Assembly (NCBI GenBank): GCA_905215065.1
Contig: CAJMOF010000007.1
Location: forward strand, 1-64,000
Origin: an uncultured bacterium
GTDB lineage: Bacteria; Actinomycetota; Coriobacteriia; Coriobacteriales; Coriobacteriaceae
Reading direction: 5' to 3'
DNA: 64,000 bases
Shown here: piece by piece, positions 54,330 to 62,019 of the stretch
Layout: each line of letters starts with the position of its first letter
Position numbering within the stretch: the stretch's first letter is position 1
Notes under the pieces: model-generated
The model's database searches: none
The model's input: only the letters and a program-made list of their open reading frames with translations
Told to the model about the DNA's origin: nothing
Made by a program: the position numbers and the translations under genes

Positions 54330-54366
54330 AACGAAAACGGCCCGCCTCACGTTTGTGGGGCGGGCC
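54330..54366 (-). terminator. Rho-independent terminator
   Basis: GGCCCGCCtCAC and GTGGGGCGGGCC pair (54339-54366) with a short loop. The minus strand continues GTTTTCGTTT, fitting the end of the TIM-barrel gene. The plus-strand side also has TTTTGC a few bases farther, so it may serve degV as well. Confidence 0.85.
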
Positions 54367-54377
54367 AAGATGTTTTG

Positions 54378-55469
54378 CTAGCGTTTCTTTCCTCGGAAGA
54401 AAAAGCCGTGCAGTGAGGGCTTGAGCCCGCGGTTGGCGCGACGCTCCTCGACGCGCTCGTGGATCGAAGCGACGCGCTCGATGACCTCGTCGGGAATCGG
54501 CACGTCGGGATTCATGTTCTCGACCTGGCTGACTTCGGCGGCGGCGACCTGGTCGATAATGGGCACATCGTCGCGCGAGATAACGGGCGTGGCGTCTTCC
54601 TTCATCTTGCGATAACGCTGCATCATGTCGGTCTGTAGCTGCTGTGCCGAAGGCGGCGTCCAGATGATGGCGTTGGCGCCGGCGGCGATGGTCTCGCGGA
54701 TGCTCTCGGGCGTCTTGCCGCCCGGCGCGATGAGCGGCAGGTTGGGATAGTGCTCGCGCAGTTCACGCAGGACCTGCGGCGTGTTTTTGCCAGCGGCGAT
54801 GTTAAGAATCTTGGCGCCGGCGCGCACCTTTGCGTGAGCATCGTCGTCGCAACGTACGACCGTGGCGATGACGGGGATGTCGGCGATGTTGGCGATGTGC
54901 TCGACCATCTCGGCGGTGGCGGGGGAGTTGACCACACAGCCCGCCGCGCCCTGCATCTCGGAGACGGCTGCCATCTGAACGGAGCGCTTGCCGGTGGTGG
55001 TGCCACCGCCCACGCCTACGAAGACCGGGCACTCGGCGACGGTCAGCAACGCCTGCGTAATGGCGGGCTGCGGCGTGAAGGGGTAAACGGCAAAGACGGC
55101 ATCGGCGTTGGAGTTGCGGATGACCGCGACGTCGGTGGTGTAGATGAGCGATTTGATACGACGGCCGAAGAGCGTGAAGCCGCTGGCCTCCTCAATCTCG
55201 TCAGGCATGCGAAGGGCCGCCTTGCGCAGGCGCCCGTCGATGGGCAGCGGCTCCATGGGAAGCAGTCCGTTGGGGGTCACGGCTACCTGGGGCTCGGTGA
55301 ACTCGTCTGCGAGCTCGACCTCGGAAAAATCGACCGAGGCGACGATGTCCTCGTGAACCTCGGCAGGAACATCGATGGGGGCTTGGTCGTTTGCCGTGGC
55401 CGGCGTGTCGAAGGAGCTGGTGCCGACAAAGGCGTCGACGCGCTCGTTTAGATCGTTGAGGGTATCCAT
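54378..55469 (-). CDS. TIM-barrel protein resembling KDPG-aldolase-type enzymes
   Basis: A 363-residue protein. Residues 1-75 are an acidic, low-complexity region. Residues about 85-300 look like a (beta/alpha)8 barrel: FAVYPFTPQPAITQALL, CPVFVGVGGGTTTGKRSVQ, GCVVNSPATAEMVEHI, AKILNIAAGKNTPQVLREL, LIAPGGKTPESIRETIAAGA. The spacing of the AG.N...V.RE and PTGG-like segments recalls KDPG/KHG aldolases, but the Schiff-base lysine position is not clear. The C-terminal 60 residues are again disordered and basic, ending FFFRGKKR. Database homologs are usually called hydrolase or hypothetical; I cannot assign a reaction. It is monocistronic with a terminator. Confidence 0.65.
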   Translation of the reverse strand: MDTLNDLNERVDAFVGTSSFDTPATANDQAPIDVPAEVHEDIVASVDFSEVELADEFTEPQVAVTPNGLLPMEPLPIDGRLRKAALRMPDEIEEASGFTLFGRRIKSLIYTTDVAVIRNSNADAVFAVYPFTPQPAITQALLTVAECPVFVGVGGGTTTGKRSVQMAAVSEMQGAAGCVVNSPATAEMVEHIANIADIPVIATVVRCDDDAHAKVRAGAKILNIAAGKNTPQVLRELREHYPNLPLIAPGGKTPESIRETIAAGANAIIWTPPSAQQLQTDMMQRYRKMKEDATPVISRDDVPIIDQVAAAEVSQVENMNPDVPIPDEVIERVASIHERVEERRANRGLKPSLHGFFFRGKKR

Positions 55470-55660
55470 GGAGGCTCGATTCTATGTGATGACGGCCGGC
55501 AGGGTGCCGGCAGCGTTGTACTTGCTAAATCGTTTGACGAGTTGATTTTTCCCCGCTGCGCCATCCGTTAGACCGAACGCTCGTCGAACGTGAAGGAGCT
55601 GTGGTGGCGGGTTTTGAGGTGCTATCTTAAATGTCCCGTTTAAAAGAGAGGTGACGCGGT

Positions 55661-55831
55661 ATGGAATTAACAGCAATGTTGGGCTCGATTGGCCTATGCG
55701 TGGGCGCAATCGTTGCCGCCGCGGTCATCTATTTTGTGGTTACGGCCATTAAGGGCAAAAGAGCCGAGCGCAAGGAACGCGAGGCGCTTAAGCAGCACCG
55801 TGACCAGCAGGACAAGCGCGCACGGGAATAG
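55661..55831 (+). CDS. Small single-pass membrane protein, 56 residues
   Basis: A short ORF with strong support: GAGAGGTGA lies 5-12 nt before the ATG, a TATCTT box is upstream at about 55623-55628, and the protein has a clear layout. Residues 1-30 form one membrane helix (LGSIGLCVGAIVAAAVIYFV), followed by a highly charged Lys/Arg/Glu/Gln helix to the end (KGKRAERKEREALKQHRDQQ). It could be a membrane-scaffolding or transporter-modulating peptide. No family was recognised. The convergent RsmB-like gene begins its 3' end 25 bp away. Confidence 0.7.
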   Translation: MELTAMLGSIGLCVGAIVAAAVIYFVVTAIKGKRAERKEREALKQHRDQQDKRARE

Positions 55832-55855
55832 CTTGTTGAGTTTTGAATCCGTGCG

Positions 55856-56959
55856 CTAGCCGTGTTTTCGGACCAGGGCGATGTAGAAGCCCTCAAAGTC
55901 GCGGCTGGGCGGGATGGTGAGCGTGCCGGGCATGCCGTTGGTGATGGCCGATACCTGACCCGCGGCGATTGCCTCGGTGAGAGCGTTGGACTCGATGCGC
56001 GGCTCCTCGCCGGCATCCTGGGCGCGGCGTGCTTCGCTTTTGCTCGGCGTGCCGTCGAGGGGGATAAGCTCGCAGTCCATGTGCTTGTCGAGGGCCTCTT
56101 GCAGGGCATCCTCGTTTTCCTGCGGCAAGATCGAACAGGTCGAATAGACGAGCGTGCCGCCCGGTTTGAGGGCACCCATGGCGCGGTCCAGAAGCGCGCG
56201 CTGCGAGCGGGCGCACTTGCAAAGCAGCTGCTCGGTGAGGCCGCGCAGACTCTTCTCGTTGCCGCTGATGACGGTGCCCGTGCCGGTGCAGGGAGCGTCG
56301 AGCAGGATACGGTCAAAGCGGAAGAACTCGTCAAGCTCGCGCGCGTCAATGCGCATGACGGGCACGTTTTTGGCACCCTGGCGGCCCAAGTTGGCCTCGA
56401 GCTTTTCGGCGCGGGGAATACTCATTTCGCAGGCGGTGAGGTGTGCCTGTCCCTGGGTGAGGGCGCCGATCTGCGTCGTCTTGCCGCCGGGGGCCGCGCA
56501 CATGTCCAGGATGTCCTCGCCGGCCTGGGCGCCCAGCACGAGCGGCGGCATCATGGACGACAGGCTCTGCAGGTAGATTTTGCCGTCGCGATAGATGTCG
56601 AGGTCCCACAGGTCGGAAACCTGGGCCTCGGGCAGGATGAAGGCGTCTGGGTACCATGCGACAGCGCGATGGGCGATGCCGGCTGCGTCGAGCGCTGCGG
56701 CGATGTCTTCGGCGGATGCCTTGAGCGTGTTGGCGCGCAGTGTGACGGGGCGTGCGGCTGCGGCGCCAAAGCCCTCGATCATGAGCTCGGCATCGGTGGG
56801 CGCATAGGCGCCGGCGACCGTGTCGACCATAAAGCGCGGCAGGTCGGCAGCGGAGGGTTGGGCTGCAAGCTGGTCGGAAAGCTCGGTAGCGGCAAACTGC
56901 CTGAGCTTGAGCTCGGGCTTAACCTGCTTTTTCTGCTTACGACGACGCGGCTTGGACAT
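55856..56959 (-). CDS. NOL1/NOP2/Sun (RsmB/RsmF-type) RNA 5-methylcytosine methyltransferase
   Basis: A 367-residue S-adenosylmethionine-dependent enzyme methylating a cytosine in rRNA, or less likely tRNA. The SAM-binding motif DMCAAPGGKT is at about 154-163, and the two catalytic cysteines are in LLDAPCTGTG and VYSTCSILPQE. The N terminus is a basic tail (SKPRRRKQKKQVKPELKLRQ), and no NusB-like domain is present, so it resembles short RsmF/YebU-like proteins. The start ATG is at 56959, with GGAAGG upstream on the minus strand. It lies 36 bp after the MetRS-like gene on the same strand and may be co-transcribed with it. Confidence 0.9.
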   Translation of the reverse strand: MSKPRRRKQKKQVKPELKLRQFAATELSDQLAAQPSAADLPRFMVDTVAGAYAPTDAELMIEGFGAAAARPVTLRANTLKASAEDIAAALDAAGIAHRAVAWYPDAFILPEAQVSDLWDLDIYRDGKIYLQSLSSMMPPLVLGAQAGEDILDMCAAPGGKTTQIGALTQGQAHLTACEMSIPRAEKLEANLGRQGAKNVPVMRIDARELDEFFRFDRILLDAPCTGTGTVISGNEKSLRGLTEQLLCKCARSQRALLDRAMGALKPGGTLVYSTCSILPQENEDALQEALDKHMDCELIPLDGTPSKSEARRAQDAGEEPRIESNALTEAIAAGQVSAITNGMPGTLTIPPSRDFEGFYIALVRKHG

Positions 56960-56995
56960 CCGTCTTTCCTTCCCATTCCATTACATGTCGAGTGT

Positions 56996-59146
56996 TTAGT
57001 ACTGGCTCTCGTGCTTGCTAAAGAAGTCGAAGCGCGGGGGCAGCGGCTTCACGCGGTGCTCGCCGGGCTTCTCGCCCAGGATCTCCACGAACTCGTCCGT
57101 GGAGGCAAAGATGTTATCCCAGCTAAAGAAAGCGACCGGGTCGACGTCGAAGTACTCGCAGATGAGCTCGCAGCCGGCCGGCACAATACCGTGCATCAGG
57201 ACGGTCGCCACGCGCAGCTCGGTAAAGGCGTCGACAAGGGCCTGCGTCATCGCGGCGTTTGCCTCGTTACCCTCGAGCTTGTTGGCGGCCTTGGAAGCGT
57301 CGCTCCAGCGCTTGTTGGCGGCGCGCAGGTAGTCGTCGCACACGGCAAGCGCGCGGTGCGTCTCGAACTTGTACATGGCCTGCTCAAAGGCGAGGGCTGC
57401 CTGCTGGGCGGCTTCGACCACGGTGTCAGAAGCGGCACCGGCGGGGATGCAGCCGTTGCGGTAGGGGCTCTCGTCGCCTTCCTTGACGGCGACGCCGTAG
57501 AAGCAGCTGCGGGCCAGACGGTTGAACACGCCGGTCAGCAGCGCGCTCTCCTTAAGGGCCGGGTCGATAACGCGCTTGTCGTCGCAGGCGCGTACCTCGT
57601 TGCCGTCCTTGTCCTTGCCGGTCACACGCGTGTCGTATGCCTTGGGGCTAAAGCTCACCGGCTTTTCGGATAGGCCGAGCGACAGCCAGTGCGCGCGCAT
57701 CTGCTCGCAGGTGTAGTGGTTGAGCAGGTCGTCTGCCGGCGGGGGAGGCGTCTGCGAGGACGAGCTGGCCTTTTTGCCCATGTAGAGCAGGTGGTAGCAG
57801 GCGCTGACGGTGCTCTGCGTGAGGTCCCAGCCCAGGGCCTCCCACATGGCGGTCTGCGCGATGCAGTAGAAATAGATGTTGTCCTGACCGATGAACTGGT
57901 AAATCTGAGCGTCGTCAGAGCACCACCAGTCGCGCCAGTCGAGCGAGCTGTGCTGGTAGGTGGGTGCGGGCACCTGCGTGGAGTCGGCGGCGGGCTCGCC
58001 CATGAGGGCGGCATCCTGGGCGGCGACGCCCTCGGTCACGCCGGCGGCCTTGGCATCGCGCGCGAGCACGGTACGCGTATAGCTGATGGGCGCCCACAGG
58101 CTCTCGGGCCAGCACCAGCAGGTGACGTCGGAGACGCCATCGACCTCGGGCACCGGAACGCCCCAGTCGATGTTGCCGGTGATGCGGAAGGGCACGAGTG
58201 CCTTGCCGCTGCGGAAGCGCACGCCACCGTTGGCGAGCACCGCGTGGGCGTCGTCGCGCTCCTTCCAGCTGGGGAAGGTGACGGTAAAGCTGCTCTTGTT
58301 GCCCTCGGGCTCCAGCACGGTGTGCTCGGGGAGCTGGTCCTCGACGGCATCGAAGGCCTCGCGGAACTTGTTCTGGATGTAGAGCTGAGCCGGCAGCAGC
58401 CACTCCTCCATGGTCTTGGAGACCACGGAGCGAACCTGCGGGTTCTGGGCGAGCTTGGCGGTGTAGGTCTTCATAAAGTCGAGGTAGGCCGGCAGATCAA
58501 AGTAGAGATTGTCGACCGGGCGCAGCTCGGGCACCTCGCCGGTGAGCTGGCTCTTGGGCGCGATGAGCTCCTCGGGCTCAAACTGGTGGCCCAGATCGCA
58601 CTCGTCGGCATAAGCCTTCTCGGACTTGCAGCCCTGGATGGGGCAGCGGCCGATGACCTGGCGGCCGTTGAGGAACGTGCCGGCCTTGGCATCGTAGAAC
58701 TGCAGCGTGGAGCGCTTGGAGATGGTGCCCTGCTCGTGCAGGCGCTCGATAATTTCGGCAGTCACCTCGTTGTGGATCTGGGCCGCCGGCTCAAGGCCCG
58801 AGCCGCCGTAGATGTCGCAGCTGATGTTGTAGTTGTTGAGGGTCGCGGCCTGGCGGGAGTGATTGGACTCGACATACTCGCCGATGGACTTATCGTAGCC
58901 TTCGTTCTCCTTGAGCTTGCGGTAGCTCTCCATGATGGGCGAGCCGTAGCAGTCAGTGCCCGAGGTGAAGATGACGTTCTCGCGGCCCAGGCGGTCGCGA
59001 AGGAAGCGGGCGAAGAAGTCGGCCGGGACAAAGACGCCGCCGACGTGGCCAAAGTGAAGGCCCTTGTTGCCGTAGGGCTCGCCGGCGGTAACGATGGCGC
59101 GGCGAGGCCAGCTGGGACGGTCGTTCATGGAGTATTTGGATGCCAT
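56996..59146 (-). CDS. Divergent methionyl-tRNA synthetase-like class I aminoacyl-tRNA synthetase
   Basis: A 716-residue class I synthetase most like MetRS. The HIGH motif is HFGH in YGNKGLHFGHVGG; zinc-knuckle-like cysteines occur in GRCPIQGCKSEKAYADECDLG; and FIGQDNIYFYCIAQTAMWEAL matches the MetRS active-site helix. The KMSKS loop is degenerate, reading MGKKASSSSQTPPPP, so the second catalytic lysine is missing and a Pro-rich insert follows. The helical anticodon-binding domain is present, but the C-terminal Trbp111 tRNA-binding domain is absent. The ATG at 59146 has AAGGAG upstream; a longer frame to 59239 is unlikely. It could be a second, specialised MetRS paralog or a pseudo-synthetase. 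Confidence 0.8.
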   Translation of the reverse strand: MASKYSMNDRPSWPRRAIVTAGEPYGNKGLHFGHVGGVFVPADFFARFLRDRLGRENVIFTSGTDCYGSPIMESYRKLKENEGYDKSIGEYVESNHSRQAATLNNYNISCDIYGGSGLEPAAQIHNEVTAEIIERLHEQGTISKRSTLQFYDAKAGTFLNGRQVIGRCPIQGCKSEKAYADECDLGHQFEPEELIAPKSQLTGEVPELRPVDNLYFDLPAYLDFMKTYTAKLAQNPQVRSVVSKTMEEWLLPAQLYIQNKFREAFDAVEDQLPEHTVLEPEGNKSSFTVTFPSWKERDDAHAVLANGGVRFRSGKALVPFRITGNIDWGVPVPEVDGVSDVTCWCWPESLWAPISYTRTVLARDAKAAGVTEGVAAQDAALMGEPAADSTQVPAPTYQHSSLDWRDWWCSDDAQIYQFIGQDNIYFYCIAQTAMWEALGWDLTQSTVSACYHLLYMGKKASSSSQTPPPPADDLLNHYTCEQMRAHWLSLGLSEKPVSFSPKAYDTRVTGKDKDGNEVRACDDKRVIDPALKESALLTGVFNRLARSCFYGVAVKEGDESPYRNGCIPAGAASDTVVEAAQQAALAFEQAMYKFETHRALAVCDDYLRAANKRWSDASKAANKLEGNEANAAMTQALVDAFTELRVATVLMHGIVPAGCELICEYFDVDPVAFFSWDNIFASTDEFVEILGEKPGEHRVKPLPPRFDFFSKHESQY

Positions 59147-59278
59147 GGGACTCCTTCGCATATGGTGAGAGCGCGGCCGGGCGCAAGGCCTGGCGACGCG
59201 GTGGTCAATTCGTGCATATCGTTCGACATTATCGCACATGCGGACGGGTACGTGGCAGGGGCGCTATCCTAAGATGCT

Positions 59279-59845
59279 ATGAATGAGATTTCCAACATAC
59301 ATGCGTTTGAGGACGAGGATTTTCTACACGCCTGCTTTGTGTGGGGGATGGCCGTGATCGCGGTGTTTGCCGTGTGCCTGGTGCCGATGTTTATGCTGCT
59401 GGGCGGGCCTGCGGACTTGGACGCGGCTGAGGCGGGCGGCTGGATGGCTGTCGTGGGCTGGATAGTCGGCTTGACTGCGGTCTCAATGGCGTCGTTTGCC
59501 GTGCACGAGCTGGTACATGCGGTGTTTTTTAAGCTGCTGGCTCCTGCGGGCGCGCGCGTGACCTTTGGGGCGAACCTCGAGACGGCGATGATCTATGCCT
59601 GCGCCGAGGGCGTTGTGTATTCGCGCCGGCGGTACATGGCGGTTTGCCTGGCGCCGACGGTTGTTGTGACGACAGCATTTGCCCTGGGGTTTGCGTTCTC
59701 GGACTATCCGCTGCTGTGCTACCTGGCGGCTGGTCAGCACTTGTCGGGCTGCGTGGGCGATTGGTATTACGTGCGGACCATCCTGCGCGACCGCCGCATT
59801 GTCGCCTGCGAGGATACGTCCTTTGGCGTGCGCTTTTTTGGGTGA
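59279..59845 (+). CDS. DUF3267 putative membrane metalloprotease-like protein
   Basis: A 188-residue integral membrane protein with about four helices. HELVHAVFF (about 78-86) provides an HExxH zinc motif as in the DUF3267 family, and the second zinc-site region is not obvious. Proteolytic activity is unproven for these small proteins. The start has no strong ribosome site; the ATG at 59279 is divergent from the MetRS-like gene, 132 bp away. It ends 10 bp before queH, so it likely shares the operon, but nothing ties it to queuosine. Confidence 0.75.
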   Translation: MNEISNIHAFEDEDFLHACFVWGMAVIAVFAVCLVPMFMLLGGPADLDAAEAGGWMAVVGWIVGLTAVSMASFAVHELVHAVFFKLLAPAGARVTFGANLETAMIYACAEGVVYSRRRYMAVCLAPTVVVTTAFALGFAFSDYPLLCYLAAGQHLSGCVGDWYYVRTILRDRRIVACEDTSFGVRFFG

Positions 59846-59855
59846 GGAGATGTCG

Positions 59856-60431
59856 ATGAAGTCGTTGTTGCTGCATGCGTGCTGCGCACCATGCTCGCTT
59901 GAGCCGGTTCGCCTGCTGCGCGAGGAGGGGTTTGAGCCCACGATTTGCTGGACCAACCCTAATATTCAACCTCACGATGAATGGCAGCGGCGTTTGGACG
60001 AGCTGCGCCGGTGGTGTGCCGATGGCGACATCGAGCTCATCGAGGCCGGGGAGGACCGCGAACGCTGGGAGGCCGGCGTGGCCCCGCTGGGTGCCGATCG
60101 TCCCCGTCGCTGTCGCGCGTGCTATGCCTTGCGCTTGGCCGAGGCATGCCGCGTTGCCCAGGAGCGCGGGTTTGAATACGTGGGCACGACGCTCGCCGTC
60201 TCGCCGTATCAGCTGTTCGACACGTGTAATGATGTGCTTGAGCGCTTGGCCGCCGCCCGCGGGCTCACCCCGGTGATTCGCGATTTTCGCCCGTATTATC
60301 CAGAGGCCACGCGTCGTTCGCGCGAGCTGGGCATGTATCGGCAGAACTACTGTGGCTGCCGCTTTTCGGCCGTCGAGGCGGCCATGGACCGCGCCCGCAT
60401 CCGCGACGAGCGTAAAGCCGCCAAAAAGTAG
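59856..60431 (+). CDS. queH: Epoxyqueuosine reductase QueH
   Basis: A 191-residue member of the DUF208/QueH family that performs the last step of queuosine formation, reducing epoxyqueuosine in tRNA using Fe-S centres. The cysteine motifs are present: HACCAPCS at the N terminus, CRACYALR in the middle and YCGCRFS near the C terminus. It is the oxygen-independent, non-QueG type, fitting an anaerobe. GAGGAG (59844-59849) abuts the ATG at 59850, so the ATG at 59856 is the likelier start. It is followed 64 bp later by queA, the preceding enzyme of the pathway, in the same direction. Confidence 0.92.
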   Translation: MKSLLLHACCAPCSLEPVRLLREEGFEPTICWTNPNIQPHDEWQRRLDELRRWCADGDIELIEAGEDRERWEAGVAPLGADRPRRCRACYALRLAEACRVAQERGFEYVGTTLAVSPYQLFDTCNDVLERLAAARGLTPVIRDFRPYYPEATRRSRELGMYRQNYCGCRFSAVEAAMDRARIRDERKAAKK

Positions 60432-60495
60432 TTCGTTTGGGACGTCAGCCTGCTAGGATGTAGAGCGGACTTTAGCTATATAAGGAGTATCCGAC

Positions 60496-61713
60496 GTGTC
60501 TATGCGTACCGATGATTTTGACTACAACCTTCCTGAGGAACTGATTGCCCAGGCTCCTGCCGAGCCGCGCGACTCCTGCCGCCTGCTGGTGGTGGATCGC
60601 AAAGGCTCCCAGGCGGGGAAGCCGCTGGAGCACGGCGGTACCGTTGAGCACCGCATCTTCCGCGACATCATCGACTATATCGAGCCGGGCGATGTGCTCG
60701 TCATCAACAAGACGCGTGTGATGCCGGCCCGCCTGATCGGTCGCAAAGCCGGCTCGGGTGGCGTGGTCGAGACGCTGCTGCTCAAGCGCCGTGAGGATGT
60801 TGACCCGCTGGGCCACGTTTGGGAGTGCCTGGTCAAGCCGGGTAAGCGCCTGAAGCCCGGTGCTCAGATTGAGTATCGCGCCGGTGGCGCCCATGCGCCC
60901 GAGGGGGCTCCCGTGGTGCTGACGGCCGAGGTCATCGACTTTGTCACCGATAGCCGCGGAGGCCGTCTGGTGCGCTTTGAGCCGGCCGGCTGCAATGCCG
61001 CCGGCGAGCCGCGCACGCTCGACGAGGCCATTCATGCTGCCGGTCACGTGCCGCTGCCGCCCTACATTACCGATTACGAGGGCGATCCCGAGAAGTACCA
61101 GACCGTCTACGCCATGAAGGAGGAGCACTCGGCTGCCGCTCCTACGGCGGGTCTGCACTTTACCCCCGAGCTCATGGCCGCTATCGAGGCCAAGGGCGCG
61201 AAGTTTGCCGCCGTCGAGCTCGAGGTGGGCATCGATACCTTCCGCTTGGTGGAGGAGGACGACCCTACGCAGCACGTCATGCACACCGAGCGCTACCACG
61301 TGTCGCAGGAGGTTGTCGACGCCGTGCATAAGGCGAAGGCCGAGGGTCATCGTGTGATCGCCGTCGGCACCACCGCGGTGCGCTCGCTCGAGAGTGCGTT
61401 TGACGCGGACGCGCCGGTGTCCGATCCGGCTGTGACGGCGCGCTATTTTGAAGGCCGCGAGGACGGTGCCGACACGCTCGGCCGCGGCGACATCGTGGTG
61501 CGCGAGAACGCCACGACGCAGCTCTACCTTATGCCCGGCTCGACCTATCACGTGGTCGACGCGCTGATCACAAACTTCCACGTGCCGCGCTCCACGCTCA
61601 TGATGCTCGTGAGCGCGCTTGCCACCCGCGACCAGATCATGGATGCCTACGCCGCCGCCATCGAGGAGCGCTACCGCTTCTTCAGCTTTGGCGACGCGAT
61701 GCTCATTTTGTAG
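60496..61713 (+). CDS. queA: S-adenosylmethionine:tRNA ribosyltransferase-isomerase QueA
   Basis: A 405-residue enzyme that transfers and rearranges the ribosyl group of SAM onto 7-aminomethyl-7-deazaguanine in tRNA, yielding epoxyqueuosine, which QueH encoded upstream then reduces. Motifs include DDFDYNLPEELIAQAP, VLVINKTRVMPARL, AAPTAGLHFTPEL, VGIDTFRLV, VGTTAVRSLES and TNFHVPRSTLMMLV. It is slightly longer than E. coli QueA because of an insert around residues 165-190. The start is GTG at 60496, with AAGGAG 8 nt upstream; an ATG at 60502 is too far. A perfect 13-bp hairpin follows the stop and a stronger terminator lies at 61789. Confidence 0.95.
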   Translation: MSMRTDDFDYNLPEELIAQAPAEPRDSCRLLVVDRKGSQAGKPLEHGGTVEHRIFRDIIDYIEPGDVLVINKTRVMPARLIGRKAGSGGVVETLLLKRREDVDPLGHVWECLVKPGKRLKPGAQIEYRAGGAHAPEGAPVVLTAEVIDFVTDSRGGRLVRFEPAGCNAAGEPRTLDEAIHAAGHVPLPPYITDYEGDPEKYQTVYAMKEEHSAAAPTAGLHFTPELMAAIEAKGAKFAAVELEVGIDTFRLVEEDDPTQHVMHTERYHVSQEVVDAVHKAKAEGHRVIAVGTTAVRSLESAFDADAPVSDPAVTARYFEGREDGADTLGRGDIVVRENATTQLYLMPGSTYHVVDALITNFHVPRSTLMMLVSALATRDQIMDAYAAAIEERYRFFSFGDAMLIL

Positions 61714-61741
61714 GTTACGGCGTTTTCCAAACGCCGTAACC
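61713..61741. repeat. Perfect 13-bp inverted repeat after queA
   Basis: GGTTACGGCGTTT (61713-61725) is perfectly inverted at 61729-61741 with a 3-nt loop. It starts at the last base of the queA stop codon. No T run follows, so it may protect the mRNA 3' end or be a remnant repeat rather than an intrinsic terminator. Confidence 0.7.
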
Positions 61742-61788
61742 GGCCGACGCTGCGCGGGCCGCATTTGGACAATCTGACGTTCAACTTC

Positions 61789-61822
61789 AAGGGCGCGACC
61801 AGAAGGTCAGCGCCCTTTCGTT
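61789..61822 (+). terminator. Rho-independent terminator after queA
   Basis: AAGGGCGC (61789-61796) pairs with GCGCCCTT (61810-61817), with nested GACC/GGTC, followed by TCGTTTC. It could serve either direction. Confidence 0.7.
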
Positions 61823-61954
61823 TCACGTCACCTTGTCTCAAATGCGACCCGCTCGCTGTCGTTGCCAAAACACCGGCATTTCTTTGGTTGTCAAGAGGAT
61901 GCCGCTCTAGCGGGTTTTCGCTGTCCGCGCCAAAACATCGGCGTCGCCTTTGTT

Positions 61955-62004
61955 GGCACTTGGGGACGTTCCTTATGTGCCGGCACCTGGGGACAGTCCT
62001 TGTA
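61955..62004. repeat. Tandem GGCACnTGGGGAC intergenic repeat
   Basis: Two adjacent copies read GGCACTTGGGGACGTTCCTT (61955-61974) and GGCACCTGGGGACAGTCCTT (61982-62001). The first also ends in GTGCC, forming a small palindrome. The motif shares TTGGGGAC with 4689-4697. It sits near the 3' end of the coiled-coil gene in an otherwise featureless 300-bp intergenic stretch (61714-62019). Confidence 0.65.
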
Positions 62005-62019
62005 ATCGTTGGGGAGTGG

